A DNA stretch of 64,000 bases, from the NCBI RefSeq assembly GCF_044762745.1, contig NZ_JBIWEX010000015.1, forward strand, positions 47,061 through 111,060, given 5' to 3'. The notes beneath the pieces are model-generated. The model had not been told where the DNA came from and did not search any database. It worked only from the letters and a program-made list of their open reading frames with translations. Positions 35,132 to 44,122 of the stretch are shown here, piece by piece. Position numbers and translations under genes: made by a program. The first letter of the stretch is position 1, and the number at the start of each line of letters is the position of its first letter. This DNA comes from Psychrobacillus sp044762745 (GTDB lineage: Bacteria > Bacillota > Bacilli > Bacillales_A > Planococcaceae).

Positions 35132-36052
35132 TTAGGTGGATGACAGGCACTGTTCTAAAAATTCTTCGAAATATTGTCTAGGCAGAGATTGATGATCCTT
35201 TTGTAATTGGCTTTTTACTACTGCGACGAGTTCTAGTTTTGGAACTATGAAAATATATTGCCCAAATAAACCACTAGCATAGTAATAATCAATGGGATTG
35301 TCGGACGCAGAATTCTCATATATCCATAGTTGATATCCATAACCAAAAGTACCATGTGATAAGGTTTCAACATGTTTATTAGGTGATTTTGATTGAGATA
35401 TCCACCCTGATGAAATCAATTGTTTTGAAAAATAATTCCCCTTGTTTAGAAGCAGTATTCCAATTTTCATCATATCTTCCAAGCTCATTGAGATGCTAAA
35501 CCCTCCACCTTGAATACCTTGAGGGTCATTTACCCAAATATATTTTTTAATTCCTAATGGACCAAATAGATATTTTTCAGCAAATGCAGCTGTTGAAATT
35601 CCTGAAACTTGTTTTATTATGGAGCTTAGCAAATGGGAATTTCCAGAATTGTACTGAAAGGTTGAACCAGGTTTATGTAACATAGGTTGCTCTAAAATAA
35701 ATTTAACCCAATTTTTTGACCCTTGGAAATTTCCCGCTTCTACCCCTGAGGTCATTGTAAGCAAATGAAATATGGTTATTTCTCTTTTCATAGATTCCTT
35801 TGATTCAAGTAATTCTGGAAAAAAGTTAAAAATTGGATAATTGACATCTTTAATTAAACCTTTATCAATTAGGATTCCAATTAAGATAGAAACAATGCTC
35901 TTTGTAATTGAATAAACCTTAGTAGGCTTTTCTCGAATCTTCTTATTCTTCATGTATTCAAATACCCGTTCATTCCTCTGATTTATAATAAATCCTTCAA
36001 TTTTTACACTTTTAAGTTTCTTTTCTAAATTATTTAAAGTAATGATATCCAA
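35132..36052 (-). CDS. Serine hydrolase of the beta-lactamase/class C fold
   Basis: 306 residues, TTG start with AAGGGGGG seven bases upstream. Seen: catalytic S-x-x-K in VYSITKSIVSI (about residues 45-50), Y-x-N/S in FQYNSGNSHLL and a GGGFSISMSLEDMMKIG segment; C-terminal HGTFGYGYQLWIY carries the H-x-G-like motif. No signal peptide or TM anchor, so a cytosolic esterase/peptidase-like enzyme is more likely than cell-wall PBP activity. Substrate unknown. Confidence 0.85.
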   Translation of the reverse strand: MDIITLNNLEKKLKSVKIEGFIINQRNERVFEYMKNKKIREKPTKVYSITKSIVSILIGILIDKGLIKDVNYPIFNFFPELLESKESMKREITIFHLLTMTSGVEAGNFQGSKNWVKFILEQPMLHKPGSTFQYNSGNSHLLSSIIKQVSGISTAAFAEKYLFGPLGIKKYIWVNDPQGIQGGGFSISMSLEDMMKIGILLLNKGNYFSKQLISSGWISQSKSPNKHVETLSHGTFGYGYQLWIYENSASDNPIDYYYASGLFGQYIFIVPKLELVAVVKSQLQKDHQSLPRQYFEEFLEQCLSST

Positions 36053-36083
36053 AACTTACCCCCCTTGTAAAAAGTAGCACCTT

Positions 36084-36287
36084 CTACATATTCGGTATAA
36101 AGTATTGTTTTCCTCCTTCTGCCATGCTCTCAAACTCTTGTAAATAAAGCAGCTCTGATTTTAATAAGCCAAAGAACTCGATGACTGCATTATCTAGACA
36201 GTTGCCCTTACGGGACATAGTTTGTGCTATCCTATTTGACTGGTTATCACTATTGAATTTTTTCCAACAGCAATAATTTAGAAACAA
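36084..36287 (-). pseudogene. IS3/IS150-family transposase remnant
   Basis: MSRKGNCLDNAVIEFFGLLK then SELLYLQEFESM is the conserved DDE-E block (D-N-A-x-x-E-x-F-F-x-x-L-K) near the C-terminus of IS3-family OrfB. One residue of the usual E-S/N-F-F is missing, and upstream and downstream parts are absent or unrelated. A dead insertion sequence scar between the hydrolase and the two-component operon. Confidence 0.85.
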
Positions 36288-36334
36288 CTTTATAGTAAAA
36301 TGAAAAAATAGATGCTTTTTGGAGGATATGTAAA

Positions 36335-37012
36335 ATGAATACTGTAAAGAAAACCATATTAATAGTAGAAGATGAGGAATCCATATACGATATATTATCT
36401 TATTCTTTACGGAAAGAAGGATTTAGTGTTTATGGCGCTTCTACCGGGAAGAAAGCTTTAGAATATCTTCAAGGAATAGAAATAGACCTAGTTATCTTAG
36501 ACTTAATGCTGCCTGATACAACAGGCTTTGAGTTATGCAAAGATATTACATCTACTAGTAATTTACCAATCCTAATGCTAACTGCTCGTAATGATATTGT
36601 AGATAAAGTTTTGGGACTAGAACTCGGAGCTGAAGATTATATGACCAAGCCATTTGATGTAAGAGAAGTCATTGCAAGGGTAAAAGTATTACTAAGGCGA
36701 AATTCATCACAAACTCCCTATCACTCTATAAAAGTAAATGAATCAATTCATATTGATCCTCGTGCATACGCTGTCTTCCAAGACGATGAGGTGGTCGTGC
36801 TAAAGCCTAAAGAATATGAGTTACTATTATTATTAGCTCAACATAAAAATCGTGTATTTTCACGAGAAGAGATCCTCGATATCGTTTGGGAGATGGATTA
36901 TGAAGGAGGACTTCGGACGGTCGATGTTCATGTACAGAGAATCCGGAAGAAACTTGATCCCTCCATTATTGAGACTGTTTTTGGAATCGGATATAAAATG
37001 AAGGGAAACTAA
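36335..37012 (+). CDS. OmpR-family response regulator
   Basis: 225 residues. Receiver (1-118): acidic EDEES, phosphoacceptor Asp in LVILDLMLPD, T in LMLTARN, K in YMTKPFDVRE; C-terminal winged helix (about 130-223) with LKPKEYELLLLLAQHKNRVF and GGLRTVDVHVQRIRKKL. AGGAGG precedes the start. Three bases separate it from the kinase gene. Confidence 0.93.
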   Translation: MNTVKKTILIVEDEESIYDILSYSLRKEGFSVYGASTGKKALEYLQGIEIDLVILDLMLPDTTGFELCKDITSTSNLPILMLTARNDIVDKVLGLELGAEDYMTKPFDVREVIARVKVLLRRNSSQTPYHSIKVNESIHIDPRAYAVFQDDEVVVLKPKEYELLLLLAQHKNRVFSREEILDIVWEMDYEGGLRTVDVHVQRIRKKLDPSIIETVFGIGYKMKGN

Positions 37013-37015
37013 ACG

Positions 37016-38494
37016 ATGAAATGGACCATTCGTAAAAAATTCTTTGTAGGCTTTTTCTTTTTGTTTTCTGTGGCTGCATTTCTATTTAACTTCGTATTGG
37101 CAAATATGCTAGAAAAGCATACGACAACTAACTTAGAATCAAATGTTACCACGTTACAATTTGCAACGAAACAATATATGAAACAATTTAATCAATTACA
37201 TAAACAAGACGGAAGCTTTTTTACAGAAGATAGTTACACCATTGCAAATGAGCTTAGTAAAATCAATGACCAAAGTGTGGCTCTATATGATGCAGTTGGG
37301 CAATTTTTATATGAAGCTGCCCCCATCGACCAACCGTTACTCATTGAACATCAACGTTATCAAACGAATGTAGAAAATGACAGTAGTGAAGAATTAAAAC
37401 AAGCATTTCAAAATAAATCTGCCTACACTATTCAACCTGTTGAAAATGGTACACTTCTTTATTTTGCTTATCCGCTTTATATCGACGATACCTTTTATGG
37501 TGTCATTCGATTTACCGCTGATTATACAGATGTTTTTCAGCATAACGAACGATTATTAAGAAGCTTTACTCTACTTACCATCTTTTTATTTTTAGGAGTC
37601 TTTATCATTTCTTTATTAATAACAAACCAGCTCACTAAACCACTTCATAACTTAACAAATGCGACCAAAAGAATGGCTCAAGGTGACTATCAGCCCATTC
37701 CTGCCATCCATCGAACGGATGAAATGGGCGATCTTGCGAAGCATTTTAAGCTGATGCAACATGAAATTCAGCAGCATATCCAGACAATTGAACTGGAAAA
37801 AGAGAAGGTCATGTTATTAGAAGAAAAGCGTCGAAACTATTTTAATAATGTCACCCATGAATTAAAAACCCCCCTTACGACAATATCAGGCTATGCACAA
37901 ATTATTGGGGAAAAGGATTTTGATGATGCTACCTTTCTTAGCAAAGCGGCTCAAAAAATAAGAAGTGAAAGTGATCGTTTAAATGAAATGGTCAACCAAT
38001 TACTAACATTATCAAAATATCAATCGGAGACTCCAAATAAACGAACGGAGGTATTCGATATATATCCGCTTGTGCAGGCGATTGCTGAGGACATGCAGAT
38101 GAAAGCAACACAGAATGATAGTAACATTGTGGTAAGTGGAGAGCCATTTGTTGTGGAAGGCAATCAAAATGAAATGAAACAACTCTTTATCAATTTGATC
38201 AATAATGCTATTCAGCATGGTAAACCAGGTCACGATATTGACATCGAGGTACGTGGTCAAATCCTATTAAAAAATGCATGCTCCCCTATCCCTCCAACTA
38301 TTTTGGGACATATCTTCGAACCTTTTGTCCACCAGAAAAAAGAAGGTAGTACGGGTTTAGGCTTATTTATTTGTGCCAATATAGTCGAACGTCATAAAGG
38401 AACCATTAGGTTTGAAGAAAAATTGGGACAGGCAGTTGTAACAGTCACCATTCCTCGTTGGCAACATTCTGGCAACAAGTCATACATAATTTGA
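37016..38494 (+). CDS. Sensor histidine kinase with degenerate G1 box
   Basis: 492 residues. Seen: TM1 (about 8-30), extracytoplasmic sensor (30-180), TM2 (about 185-205), HAMP (205-260), phosphoacceptor His in NVTHELKTPLTTISGYAQ and N box INLINNAIQHG. The G1 box, normally D-x-G-x-G, is replaced by KNACSPIPPTI before HIFEPF and the G2 motif GSTGLGLFI. This pattern is shared with a subset of VanS/SpaK-type kinases (N-x-C-x-x-I form), so activity is plausible. Partner of the regulator upstream; the lipoprotein gene follows 53 bases later. Confidence 0.9.
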   Translation: MKWTIRKKFFVGFFFLFSVAAFLFNFVLANMLEKHTTTNLESNVTTLQFATKQYMKQFNQLHKQDGSFFTEDSYTIANELSKINDQSVALYDAVGQFLYEAAPIDQPLLIEHQRYQTNVENDSSEELKQAFQNKSAYTIQPVENGTLLYFAYPLYIDDTFYGVIRFTADYTDVFQHNERLLRSFTLLTIFLFLGVFIISLLITNQLTKPLHNLTNATKRMAQGDYQPIPAIHRTDEMGDLAKHFKLMQHEIQQHIQTIELEKEKVMLLEEKRRNYFNNVTHELKTPLTTISGYAQIIGEKDFDDATFLSKAAQKIRSESDRLNEMVNQLLTLSKYQSETPNKRTEVFDIYPLVQAIAEDMQMKATQNDSNIVVSGEPFVVEGNQNEMKQLFINLINNAIQHGKPGHDIDIEVRGQILLKNACSPIPPTILGHIFEPFVHQKKEGSTGLGLFICANIVERHKGTIRFEEKLGQAVVTVTIPRWQHSGNKSYII

Positions 38495-38547
38495 AACAAC
38501 ATTTCCTTATGCTATTTATGCAAGCTACTAATAGGAGGAATAAAGAG

Positions 38548-39660
38548 ATGAAAAGAAAATGGCAAGGAATTGCAGTACTCACAATATGCAGTATGATCGC
38601 AGCAGGATGCACGCTCAATGGAAACGCATCTTCAGAAACCGTAACAATTTCCGAAGACGTCAAATTAGAAAGTGCTTTAGCGGATGGAAGTATTATCGCA
38701 AAACATGATGGTTCCATACCTATTGATGTAGAAGTTAGCTACACAGGTTTCAAAGGGAATAATTTATTTTACAATCAAAATAAAGCAACGTACCATCTTG
38801 ATCTGGAGACGATGAAAAAAGAGAAAATAGCAGATGAACCATTCTATTTGTTATCTGAGAACGGTAAACGCGCCTTGTCTCTTGTGAACGAAGAATTTTA
38901 TGTACTCGATTTTCAAACGAATACGAAACAGTTTATTGGAACAGGTTCAGAAGAATATATGACATACTTTGGCAATGAAGAAGGTTCAACAGTCATTCAA
39001 GTCATTGATAAGGAAAGTGATATAGTTATAGAAAAAACAAACCTTTCAACTGAACAAAAAACTTCATGGACAATCTCAGACATGTTTGATTGGGACGGTT
39101 TATCAGTTTCATCCCTCCAAACTAGTAGTAATGGGGTATATATTGTGGGAAAATCATTACAAGAAGGTTATGGGTTTTATCATTTGACGGAAAATGGTGA
39201 AATCGAACAATTATCCCCATTAGAAAAAATAGATTCGATGGACCGCTATCACTTTTTAGACGAAGAAACCATTATCTTTAACGATACATACAACGGAAAA
39301 TCTGGGATATATACACTAAACTTAAAAACAGAACAAGTGACACAGCTTGTTGCAGGTGGCGAAGACGAGGAAGGTATTTGGGTACCATTTTATAAACTAT
39401 CACCAGATAAAAGCAAAATTCTATTTGACGCACCTGTCCAAGTAGGTAAAGAGTATAAAACAAATGTTTATATAGCTGAGCTAGTGAATGGAAAAATTTC
39501 CAACCCATCATTGATTATGCAAAACGCAGATTTATACGCTGTTATATCTTACACTGGCTATTGGAGTCAGGACTCGAATACTGCCTTTATAAGTACGAAT
39601 CTTCTTGGAAATGAAACCATCGATACTATTGAGGTGTTTCAAATCCAATCAGATAAATAA
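38548..39660 (+). CDS. Secreted lipoprotein with TolB-like beta-propeller repeats
   Basis: 370 residues starting at MKRKWQG (38548) after ATAGGAGG. Seen: lipobox MIAAGC (Cys at about 18), then repeated beta-strand blades such as GSEEYMTYFGNEEGSTVIQV, GVYIVGKSLQEGYGFYHL, LSPDKSKILFD. Membrane-anchored outer-surface protein. Co-located with the two-component system and probably cotranscribed: likely a ligand-sensing or regulated surface component. Function not identified. Confidence 0.78.
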   Translation: MKRKWQGIAVLTICSMIAAGCTLNGNASSETVTISEDVKLESALADGSIIAKHDGSIPIDVEVSYTGFKGNNLFYNQNKATYHLDLETMKKEKIADEPFYLLSENGKRALSLVNEEFYVLDFQTNTKQFIGTGSEEYMTYFGNEEGSTVIQVIDKESDIVIEKTNLSTEQKTSWTISDMFDWDGLSVSSLQTSSNGVYIVGKSLQEGYGFYHLTENGEIEQLSPLEKIDSMDRYHFLDEETIIFNDTYNGKSGIYTLNLKTEQVTQLVAGGEDEEGIWVPFYKLSPDKSKILFDAPVQVGKEYKTNVYIAELVNGKISNPSLIMQNADLYAVISYTGYWSQDSNTAFISTNLLGNETIDTIEVFQIQSDK

Positions 39661-39700
39661 AAAAATCAAAGAGGCTGGGACAGAAGTAGCCTTAATCAAT

Positions 39701-39748
39701 AACAAAAGCGAAATTGCACAAGTGATTTCACTTTTGTTATTTTATTTT
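39701..39748 (+). terminator. Terminator of the RR-HK-lipoprotein operon
   Basis: AACAAAAGcGAAAT / ATTTCaCTTTTGTT followed by ATTTTATTTT. Preceded by AGAGGCTGGGACAGAA, a phrase often seen in 3' regions of Bacillales genes. Confidence 0.85.
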
Positions 39749-39805
39749 AAGGTTATACGGACTAAGTAGCTCGTTTTACAGCTGATTCGCTTTTTCAGGA
39801 GACAA

Positions 39806-39836
39806 AAAAAAGCGGTGAGCCCACGCGCTCACCGCC
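39806..39836 (-). terminator. GC-rich terminator of the GH3 gene
   Basis: On the minus strand GGCGGTGAGC / GCTCACCGC then TTTTTTTTG. Its GC content is like the GH3 gene and unlike neighbouring terminators, so it came in with the gene. Confidence 0.92.
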
Positions 39837-39927
39837 TTCGGGATGCCCCGACGCCCTCTAACGGGTCGCCGACATCATCCCATGGCCAGGGGCCTACCGA
39901 TTAGAGTTCCCCTTGCCATTGCTATTG

Positions 39928-42489
39928 TCATTGGCTGTTGCCTTTGTTGTTACCTTGGCCATTACCATTGTTATTGCCTTTGTTGTTTCCGTTGTTTCCG
40001 TTGTTTGCGTTGTTTCCATTGTTGTTGCCTTTGTTGTTTCCATTGTTACCATTGTTGTTTCCTTTACCGTTGTCCTTGATGAGTTTGAAGTTCAACGGGA
40101 CGTCCTTTTCCAGCGGGGTGTCTGCCGAGGAACCACCGACATGTACGCGGTACTTACCGTCAACGGTAGCCCACTCGCCATCAGCCCAGTTCGCTAGGTT
40201 GTCTGGTTCTTCCGGAACGAAATAAGAGAACGGGTGGTTAGAGTCAGCCTGGTTAATACGCACAGTCACCTGCTTGCTCTTACCGGGCTCAAGGTAAACC
40301 TTCTCGAAGTTAACAAGACGCTTACTCGGCTCCCCAGCCTTGTCCGGCAGGGTCAGGTAGACCTGTGCCGCTTCGGCGCCGGCAACATCACCTGTGTTCT
40401 TGACAGTGAAGGACACGTCAACACCAGACACCGAGCCTTTGTCCTGGACCTTTTTCACCTTCAGGTCATCATACTCGAAAGTCGTGTACGACAAACCGTA
40501 TCCGAATGGGAAGACCGGCTTCACGTCGTTGGCTTGGTACCAACGGTAGCCCATTTCAAGATTCTCAGTGTACTGAGTGATTAGCTGGTCGGAACCATCA
40601 CCGTACGCTCCTGGACCACCTGGCTTACCAGTATCTTGACGTGTTCCAGGGAACTGCTCTTCAGTCGCGAAAGCAGCTTCACGTTCAGTCGCACCGAACG
40701 TCATAGGTAGTTTGCCGGAAGGATTAACTTTACCGTAAAGTAAGTTGGCAACAGCATTGCCATCTTCCATACCTGGGTTCCATGCCTCGAGCACTGCAGG
40801 TACCTCATCTAACCACGGCATTAGCACCGTACCAGAAGTTTTTAGGACCACAGCTGTGTTCTTCGCGTTTGCCTTTAGGACAGCATCGATTAGCGGTTCC
40901 TGTTCCACCAAGTCTACTCGGCTATCTTTCGGGTCGAGGTCGATGGCTGGGAATCCGAGAGTCTCGCGGTCCTTACTCTCAGCTGGGTTGTCACCAATCA
41001 TAAGAAGTACTACATCGGACTCAGCGGCAAGCTTAGCGGCAGCCCCTGGGTCACGGCCATCGTTGTACGTCACTTTAGTGTCGTAACCGAACTCTTTGAT
41101 GACATTCTCTAAACCTTCTTGTGGTGTGACCGTGTAAGGAGTCACAACAGGTGTGTTATTAGCTTTGAGCGAGTGCTCCGGAAGCTTAGCTTGGCCGGCG
41201 AACCACTCAACGCCGATCAACGCGATCGACTTCGTCTTGCCGTCTAATGGTAGGAAGCCGTCATTGTTCTTCAATAGTACGGACCCTTCCTCGGCCATTT
41301 TACGTGCGCTTGCTCCGTTTGCCATTGGATCTACGATTTCAGGCAAGAACTTGTCGTAAGGCTCATCCATATGGCCAAACTCAATCATCTTGATATATCG
41401 TGGACGAAGCAGATTATCAATGTCGTCCACTGTCACTAAACCAGCGTCAAGTGCTTCTTGAATCTTCGCTTGGGTGTAGTACTGTGGTGTGTAGTCTAAC
41501 TCGACATTCGTGCCCGCCTTGATGGCACCGACCGTGTCGTGAACCGCGCGACGGTCACTCATGACCCAACCGTCGAAGCCCCATTGATCTCGTAGAGCCT
41601 CTTGAAGTAATTCAGTGCTCTCACATGCAAAGGTGCCGTTAACATTCGGGTACGAGCACATTACGGAAGCCGGATCAGCATCCTTGATGGTCATCTCGAA
41701 TGGCAGCATGTATAGCTCGTGCATAGCTCTTGATGGAATCTCGCTTCCCATCGTATTACGCTCAGTCTCTTGCTCGTTGCCGGCAAGGTGCTTAAGTTGG
41801 GCTTGAACACCCTGTTCTTGGATTCCCTTAACTTGCTCGGTCGCCATGGCACCAGTCAAGTACGGGTCCTCACTGAAGTATTCATAGTTACGGCCACCAT
41901 ACGGGTGACGCAGGAGGTTCATGCTCGGCCCGAGTAGCACGTGATGCCCGATGGCACGAGTCTCTTCACCGAGAATCCGGCCGGCCTCATAGTTCAGATC
42001 GCGGTTGAAGCTCGCGGCCAAGGCCAGGGTGGACGGAAGGCCCGTCGCCTCTGGGTCATTCAAACACGATCCGCCCTTCACGCCCGTACCACTGTTGGTC
42101 ATGCGGATTGTGGGGATTCCCAGTTCTTCAATCCCACGAATTTGACGGCCGGTGTCCTGAAACTCACATCCAGGGAAGGTACCCTGGGGCGCAAATTCGC
42201 CGCTCCGGTACTTTGCACTACCTTGCTTTTCGATGACGACCGTCTTACCGGTGTCGTTCTCATTAAAGCGCGATATGGCGATTTGCTGGATTTTCTGCTC
42301 CATTGTCATTTCATCAAGAAGCAACTCGGTGCGTTGCTCAGCAGAGAGCTTGGTGTTCATCCAGGGGTTGGTCCCTTCCGTTCCACCGTTCATCGCATTA
42401 GCAGGAATTACTGAACCAAATGCAATAGTTGCAGCTAAGATGCTTGTTGCGAGTACGTTACGTACCTTTTTGCTGCGTTTACTCGTCAT
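39928..42489 (-). CDS. Secreted glycoside hydrolase family 3 beta-glucosidase-like enzyme with Asn/Gly tail
   Basis: 853 residues. Signal peptide (1-32): basic SKRSKKVRNVLAT, hydrophobic ILAATIAFGSVIP, ANA cleavage. GH3 (alpha/beta)8 domain (about 45-360) with KHLAGNEQE and nucleophile Asp312 in GWVMSDRRAVHD; the residue after Asp is Arg instead of the usual Trp. Alpha/beta sandwich (about 390-600), then a fibronectin-III-like domain (about 655-790) starting GYRWYQANDVKPVFPFGYGL. Last ~47 residues are low-complexity GNNNGNN/NKG repeats, maybe a wall-interacting tail. Codons are GC-rich (above 50 % by eye) against an AT-rich genome: acquired gene. Expression is governed by the riboswitch leader at 42490-42648. 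Confidence 0.9.
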   Translation of the reverse strand: MTSKRSKKVRNVLATSILAATIAFGSVIPANAMNGGTEGTNPWMNTKLSAEQRTELLLDEMTMEQKIQQIAISRFNENDTGKTVVIEKQGSAKYRSGEFAPQGTFPGCEFQDTGRQIRGIEELGIPTIRMTNSGTGVKGGSCLNDPEATGLPSTLALAASFNRDLNYEAGRILGEETRAIGHHVLLGPSMNLLRHPYGGRNYEYFSEDPYLTGAMATEQVKGIQEQGVQAQLKHLAGNEQETERNTMGSEIPSRAMHELYMLPFEMTIKDADPASVMCSYPNVNGTFACESTELLQEALRDQWGFDGWVMSDRRAVHDTVGAIKAGTNVELDYTPQYYTQAKIQEALDAGLVTVDDIDNLLRPRYIKMIEFGHMDEPYDKFLPEIVDPMANGASARKMAEEGSVLLKNNDGFLPLDGKTKSIALIGVEWFAGQAKLPEHSLKANNTPVVTPYTVTPQEGLENVIKEFGYDTKVTYNDGRDPGAAAKLAAESDVVLLMIGDNPAESKDRETLGFPAIDLDPKDSRVDLVEQEPLIDAVLKANAKNTAVVLKTSGTVLMPWLDEVPAVLEAWNPGMEDGNAVANLLYGKVNPSGKLPMTFGATEREAAFATEEQFPGTRQDTGKPGGPGAYGDGSDQLITQYTENLEMGYRWYQANDVKPVFPFGYGLSYTTFEYDDLKVKKVQDKGSVSGVDVSFTVKNTGDVAGAEAAQVYLTLPDKAGEPSKRLVNFEKVYLEPGKSKQVTVRINQADSNHPFSYFVPEEPDNLANWADGEWATVDGKYRVHVGGSSADTPLEKDVPLNFKLIKDNGKGNNNGNNGNNKGNNNGNNANNGNNGNNKGNNNGNGQGNNKGNSQ

Positions 42490-42523
42490 AAAAAAAATCC
42501 CTCCATTTTTAATTGGAAGAATC
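42490..42523 (-). terminator. Riboswitch expression platform: terminator/RBS hairpin abutting the GH3 start
   Basis: On the minus strand ATTCTTCCA (42514-42522) pairs over nine positions, three of them G-T wobbles, with TGGAGGGAT (42497-42505), followed by eight T directly before ATG. The right arm contains the ribosome binding site GGAGGG, so the same helix can terminate or hide translation. AAGAATC at 42558-42564 can pair with GATTCTT (42517-42523) as an antiterminator. Confidence 0.75.
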
Positions 42524-42567
42524 CAGAATCATTCTCTATTTTCGAGATTAAATTCAAGATTCTTCAT

Positions 42568-42648
42568 TTGGTAGCCCAGCCATCATAGTTTCCCTTAGAT
42601 CTGTGACTTTGCGTCTCTACCTTTCGATAGGTTTGCCTTTTTCAAACG
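42568..42648 (-). ncRNA. c-di-GMP-I (GEMM) riboswitch
   Basis: Minus-strand leader has the conserved blocks in order: AGGCAAACC, TATCGAAAGGTA (P2 with GAAA tetraloop), GACGCAAAG, CACAGATCTAAGG, GATGGCTGGGCTACC. These match the GEMM-I consensus (GCAAACC, GAAAGG, ACGCAAAG, GG-CTACC). It lies about 80 bases upstream of the GH3 start. It binds cyclic di-GMP and is expected to switch the downstream hairpin. Confidence 0.93.
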
Positions 42649-43121
42649 AGGAACTTGTTTCGTTCTCATTCTCACTCTTAATATACTGCTTATTTATTTA
42701 CTTAACTAGATTTAATATTTACTAATATTTACTAATTTCAATTATGAACTCATACCCATTTTTCGACTTAATTCATCAGAAATCTACCCATTATTCTAAC
42801 AAATATCTACCATTTTAGCGTGGAATCGATAAAAAAGAGGTCATCAATAGTCAGTTTGGACTACTTTTTTTGTTTTTTCAGCCGTAGACAAGTTTTTATG
42901 TGGTACTGTGTTATTCCCGAAAAATCCCTACGCTGAAGTTTTCACAAAGTTGCGATATATAAAAATACTATGGTAAAATAAATGAAATTAATTCCAAAAA
43001 AGTATAATAGTAAACTCTGATATTCATGTATTTGAAGTAAAAGAAGACCGTTAACAAGTATAGTCATTACCCAAAAACGTACTAGTTTTGAAAATTAAAT
43101 AGTTTAAGAGGTGGTTGGAAG
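42649..43121. other. Intergenic region between riboswitch and prolyl 4-hydroxylase gene
   Basis: AT-rich, no supported gene. Must hold the divergent promoters; a poor hairpin AAAGAGGTC..GGACTACTTTTTTT lies near 42832-42870. Confidence 0.3.
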
Positions 43122-43760
43122 ATGATAACGGAGAATAGAGAGCAAACTATATTTGATCATGTTGGAAATAAAATAATTACAGATAGAGAGATTGACATAA
43201 TCACTAGATTAGAAGAGCCATTGATCGTGATGTTAGGAAATGTTTTAAGTAACGAAGAGTGCGAGGAACTAATCAGATTGTCTAAAGACAAAATGAAACG
43301 TTCAAAAATTGGAGCGACACGCGAAGTAAATGAACTGAGAACAAGTAGTAGTATGTTTATTGAAGAAAGTGAAAACGAAATTGTTGCTAGAGTCGAAAAA
43401 AGGGTCTCTTCTATTATGAATATACCCATTGAACACGGAGAAGGCCTCCAAATCCTTCAGTATACTCCAGGTCAAGAGTATAAAGCTCATTACGATTTCT
43501 TTTCATCAACAAGTAACGCAGCAAATAATAATAGAATAAGTACGCTCGTTATGTACTTAAATGATGTAGAACAAGGTGGAGAAACTTTTTTCCCTAAGCT
43601 GAATTTTTCGGTATCGCCCAAAAAAGGGATGGCAGTTTATTTCGAGTATTTCTATAACGATCAAAATATAAACGATTTAACTTTACATGCTGGAGCACCA
43701 GTTGTAACTGGTGAAAAGTGGGTCGCAACGCAATGGATGAGAAAACAAAGATTACGGTGA
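43122..43760 (+). CDS. 2-oxoglutarate/Fe(II) dioxygenase, prolyl 4-hydroxylase-like
   Basis: 212 residues. Jelly-roll core (about 75-212) with iron ligands H-x-D in YKAHYDFFSS and distal His in TLHAGAPVVTGEKWVATQWM, the latter with the Lys that binds 2-oxoglutarate; RISTLVMYLNDVEQGGETFFP is highly conserved in P4H enzymes. Bacillus homologs hydroxylate proline in collagen-like or EF-Tu peptides. GAGGTGG precedes the start. No collagen-like gene is seen here. A partial copy lies at 32523-32615. Confidence 0.9.
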   Translation: MITENREQTIFDHVGNKIITDREIDIITRLEEPLIVMLGNVLSNEECEELIRLSKDKMKRSKIGATREVNELRTSSSMFIEESENEIVARVEKRVSSIMNIPIEHGEGLQILQYTPGQEYKAHYDFFSSTSNAANNNRISTLVMYLNDVEQGGETFFPKLNFSVSPKKGMAVYFEYFYNDQNINDLTLHAGAPVVTGEKWVATQWMRKQRLR

Positions 43761-44059
43761 GAAGGTGCTTAATTTTAATATATTTTCAACTGAATCAATT
43801 TCGGAAATCTGAGCTTTTATAGCACGAGGTTTTTTAGTAGCAAAAAAGAAGGTCCTCCTCAATATTATTAATCCTACTATTTAAGGGAAGAATAGAAACC
43901 AATGGTTAGTTTTTTAGTATTCTTGTTGAGAGTTTACAACTTAAAGGATTTTAAGAGGAAAAAGTTTTAGTGCCTCTCCAGTTTTACCGAGGAATTATTC
44001 TAATGATCTTCAACAATCTCGCCCATTAGGACGTGTCAGGCACCCGAAATATTCCGACT
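43761..44059. other. Intergenic stretch
   Basis: No coding potential recognised. ACGTGTCAGGCACCC at 44031-44045 resembles one arm of a GTGTCAGGCAC motif that is common in intergenic regions of Bacillaceae. Confidence 0.25.
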
Positions 44060-44092
44060 AAAAAAAGGAGCTTGTAAGCTCCTTTTTCTTTT
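44060..44092. terminator. Terminator hairpin downstream of the first SDR gene
   Basis: AAAAAAAGGAGCTT-GT-AAGCTCCTTTTTCTTTT; works on either strand, 30 bases beyond the SDR stop. Confidence 0.9.
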
Positions 44093-44122
44093 ACTGTTGT
44101 GCTTATTTAACTAAATCACCAT

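Noticed and set aside
36084..36287. Intact IS element
   Set aside because: Only the C-terminal DDE block of OrfB is left; no inverted repeats or OrfA found nearby.
39917..40075. Repetitive TTGTTGCC/GTT units as a CRISPR or tandem-repeat locus
   Set aside because: They are codon repeats of the Asn/Gly tail of the GH3 gene; no constant repeat length with unique spacers.
39843..42574. Several plus-strand open frames of 60-157 codons across the GH3 gene
   Set aside because: Antisense shadows of a GC-rich gene: Cys/Leu-rich, no ribosome binding sites, while the minus frame has clear domains.
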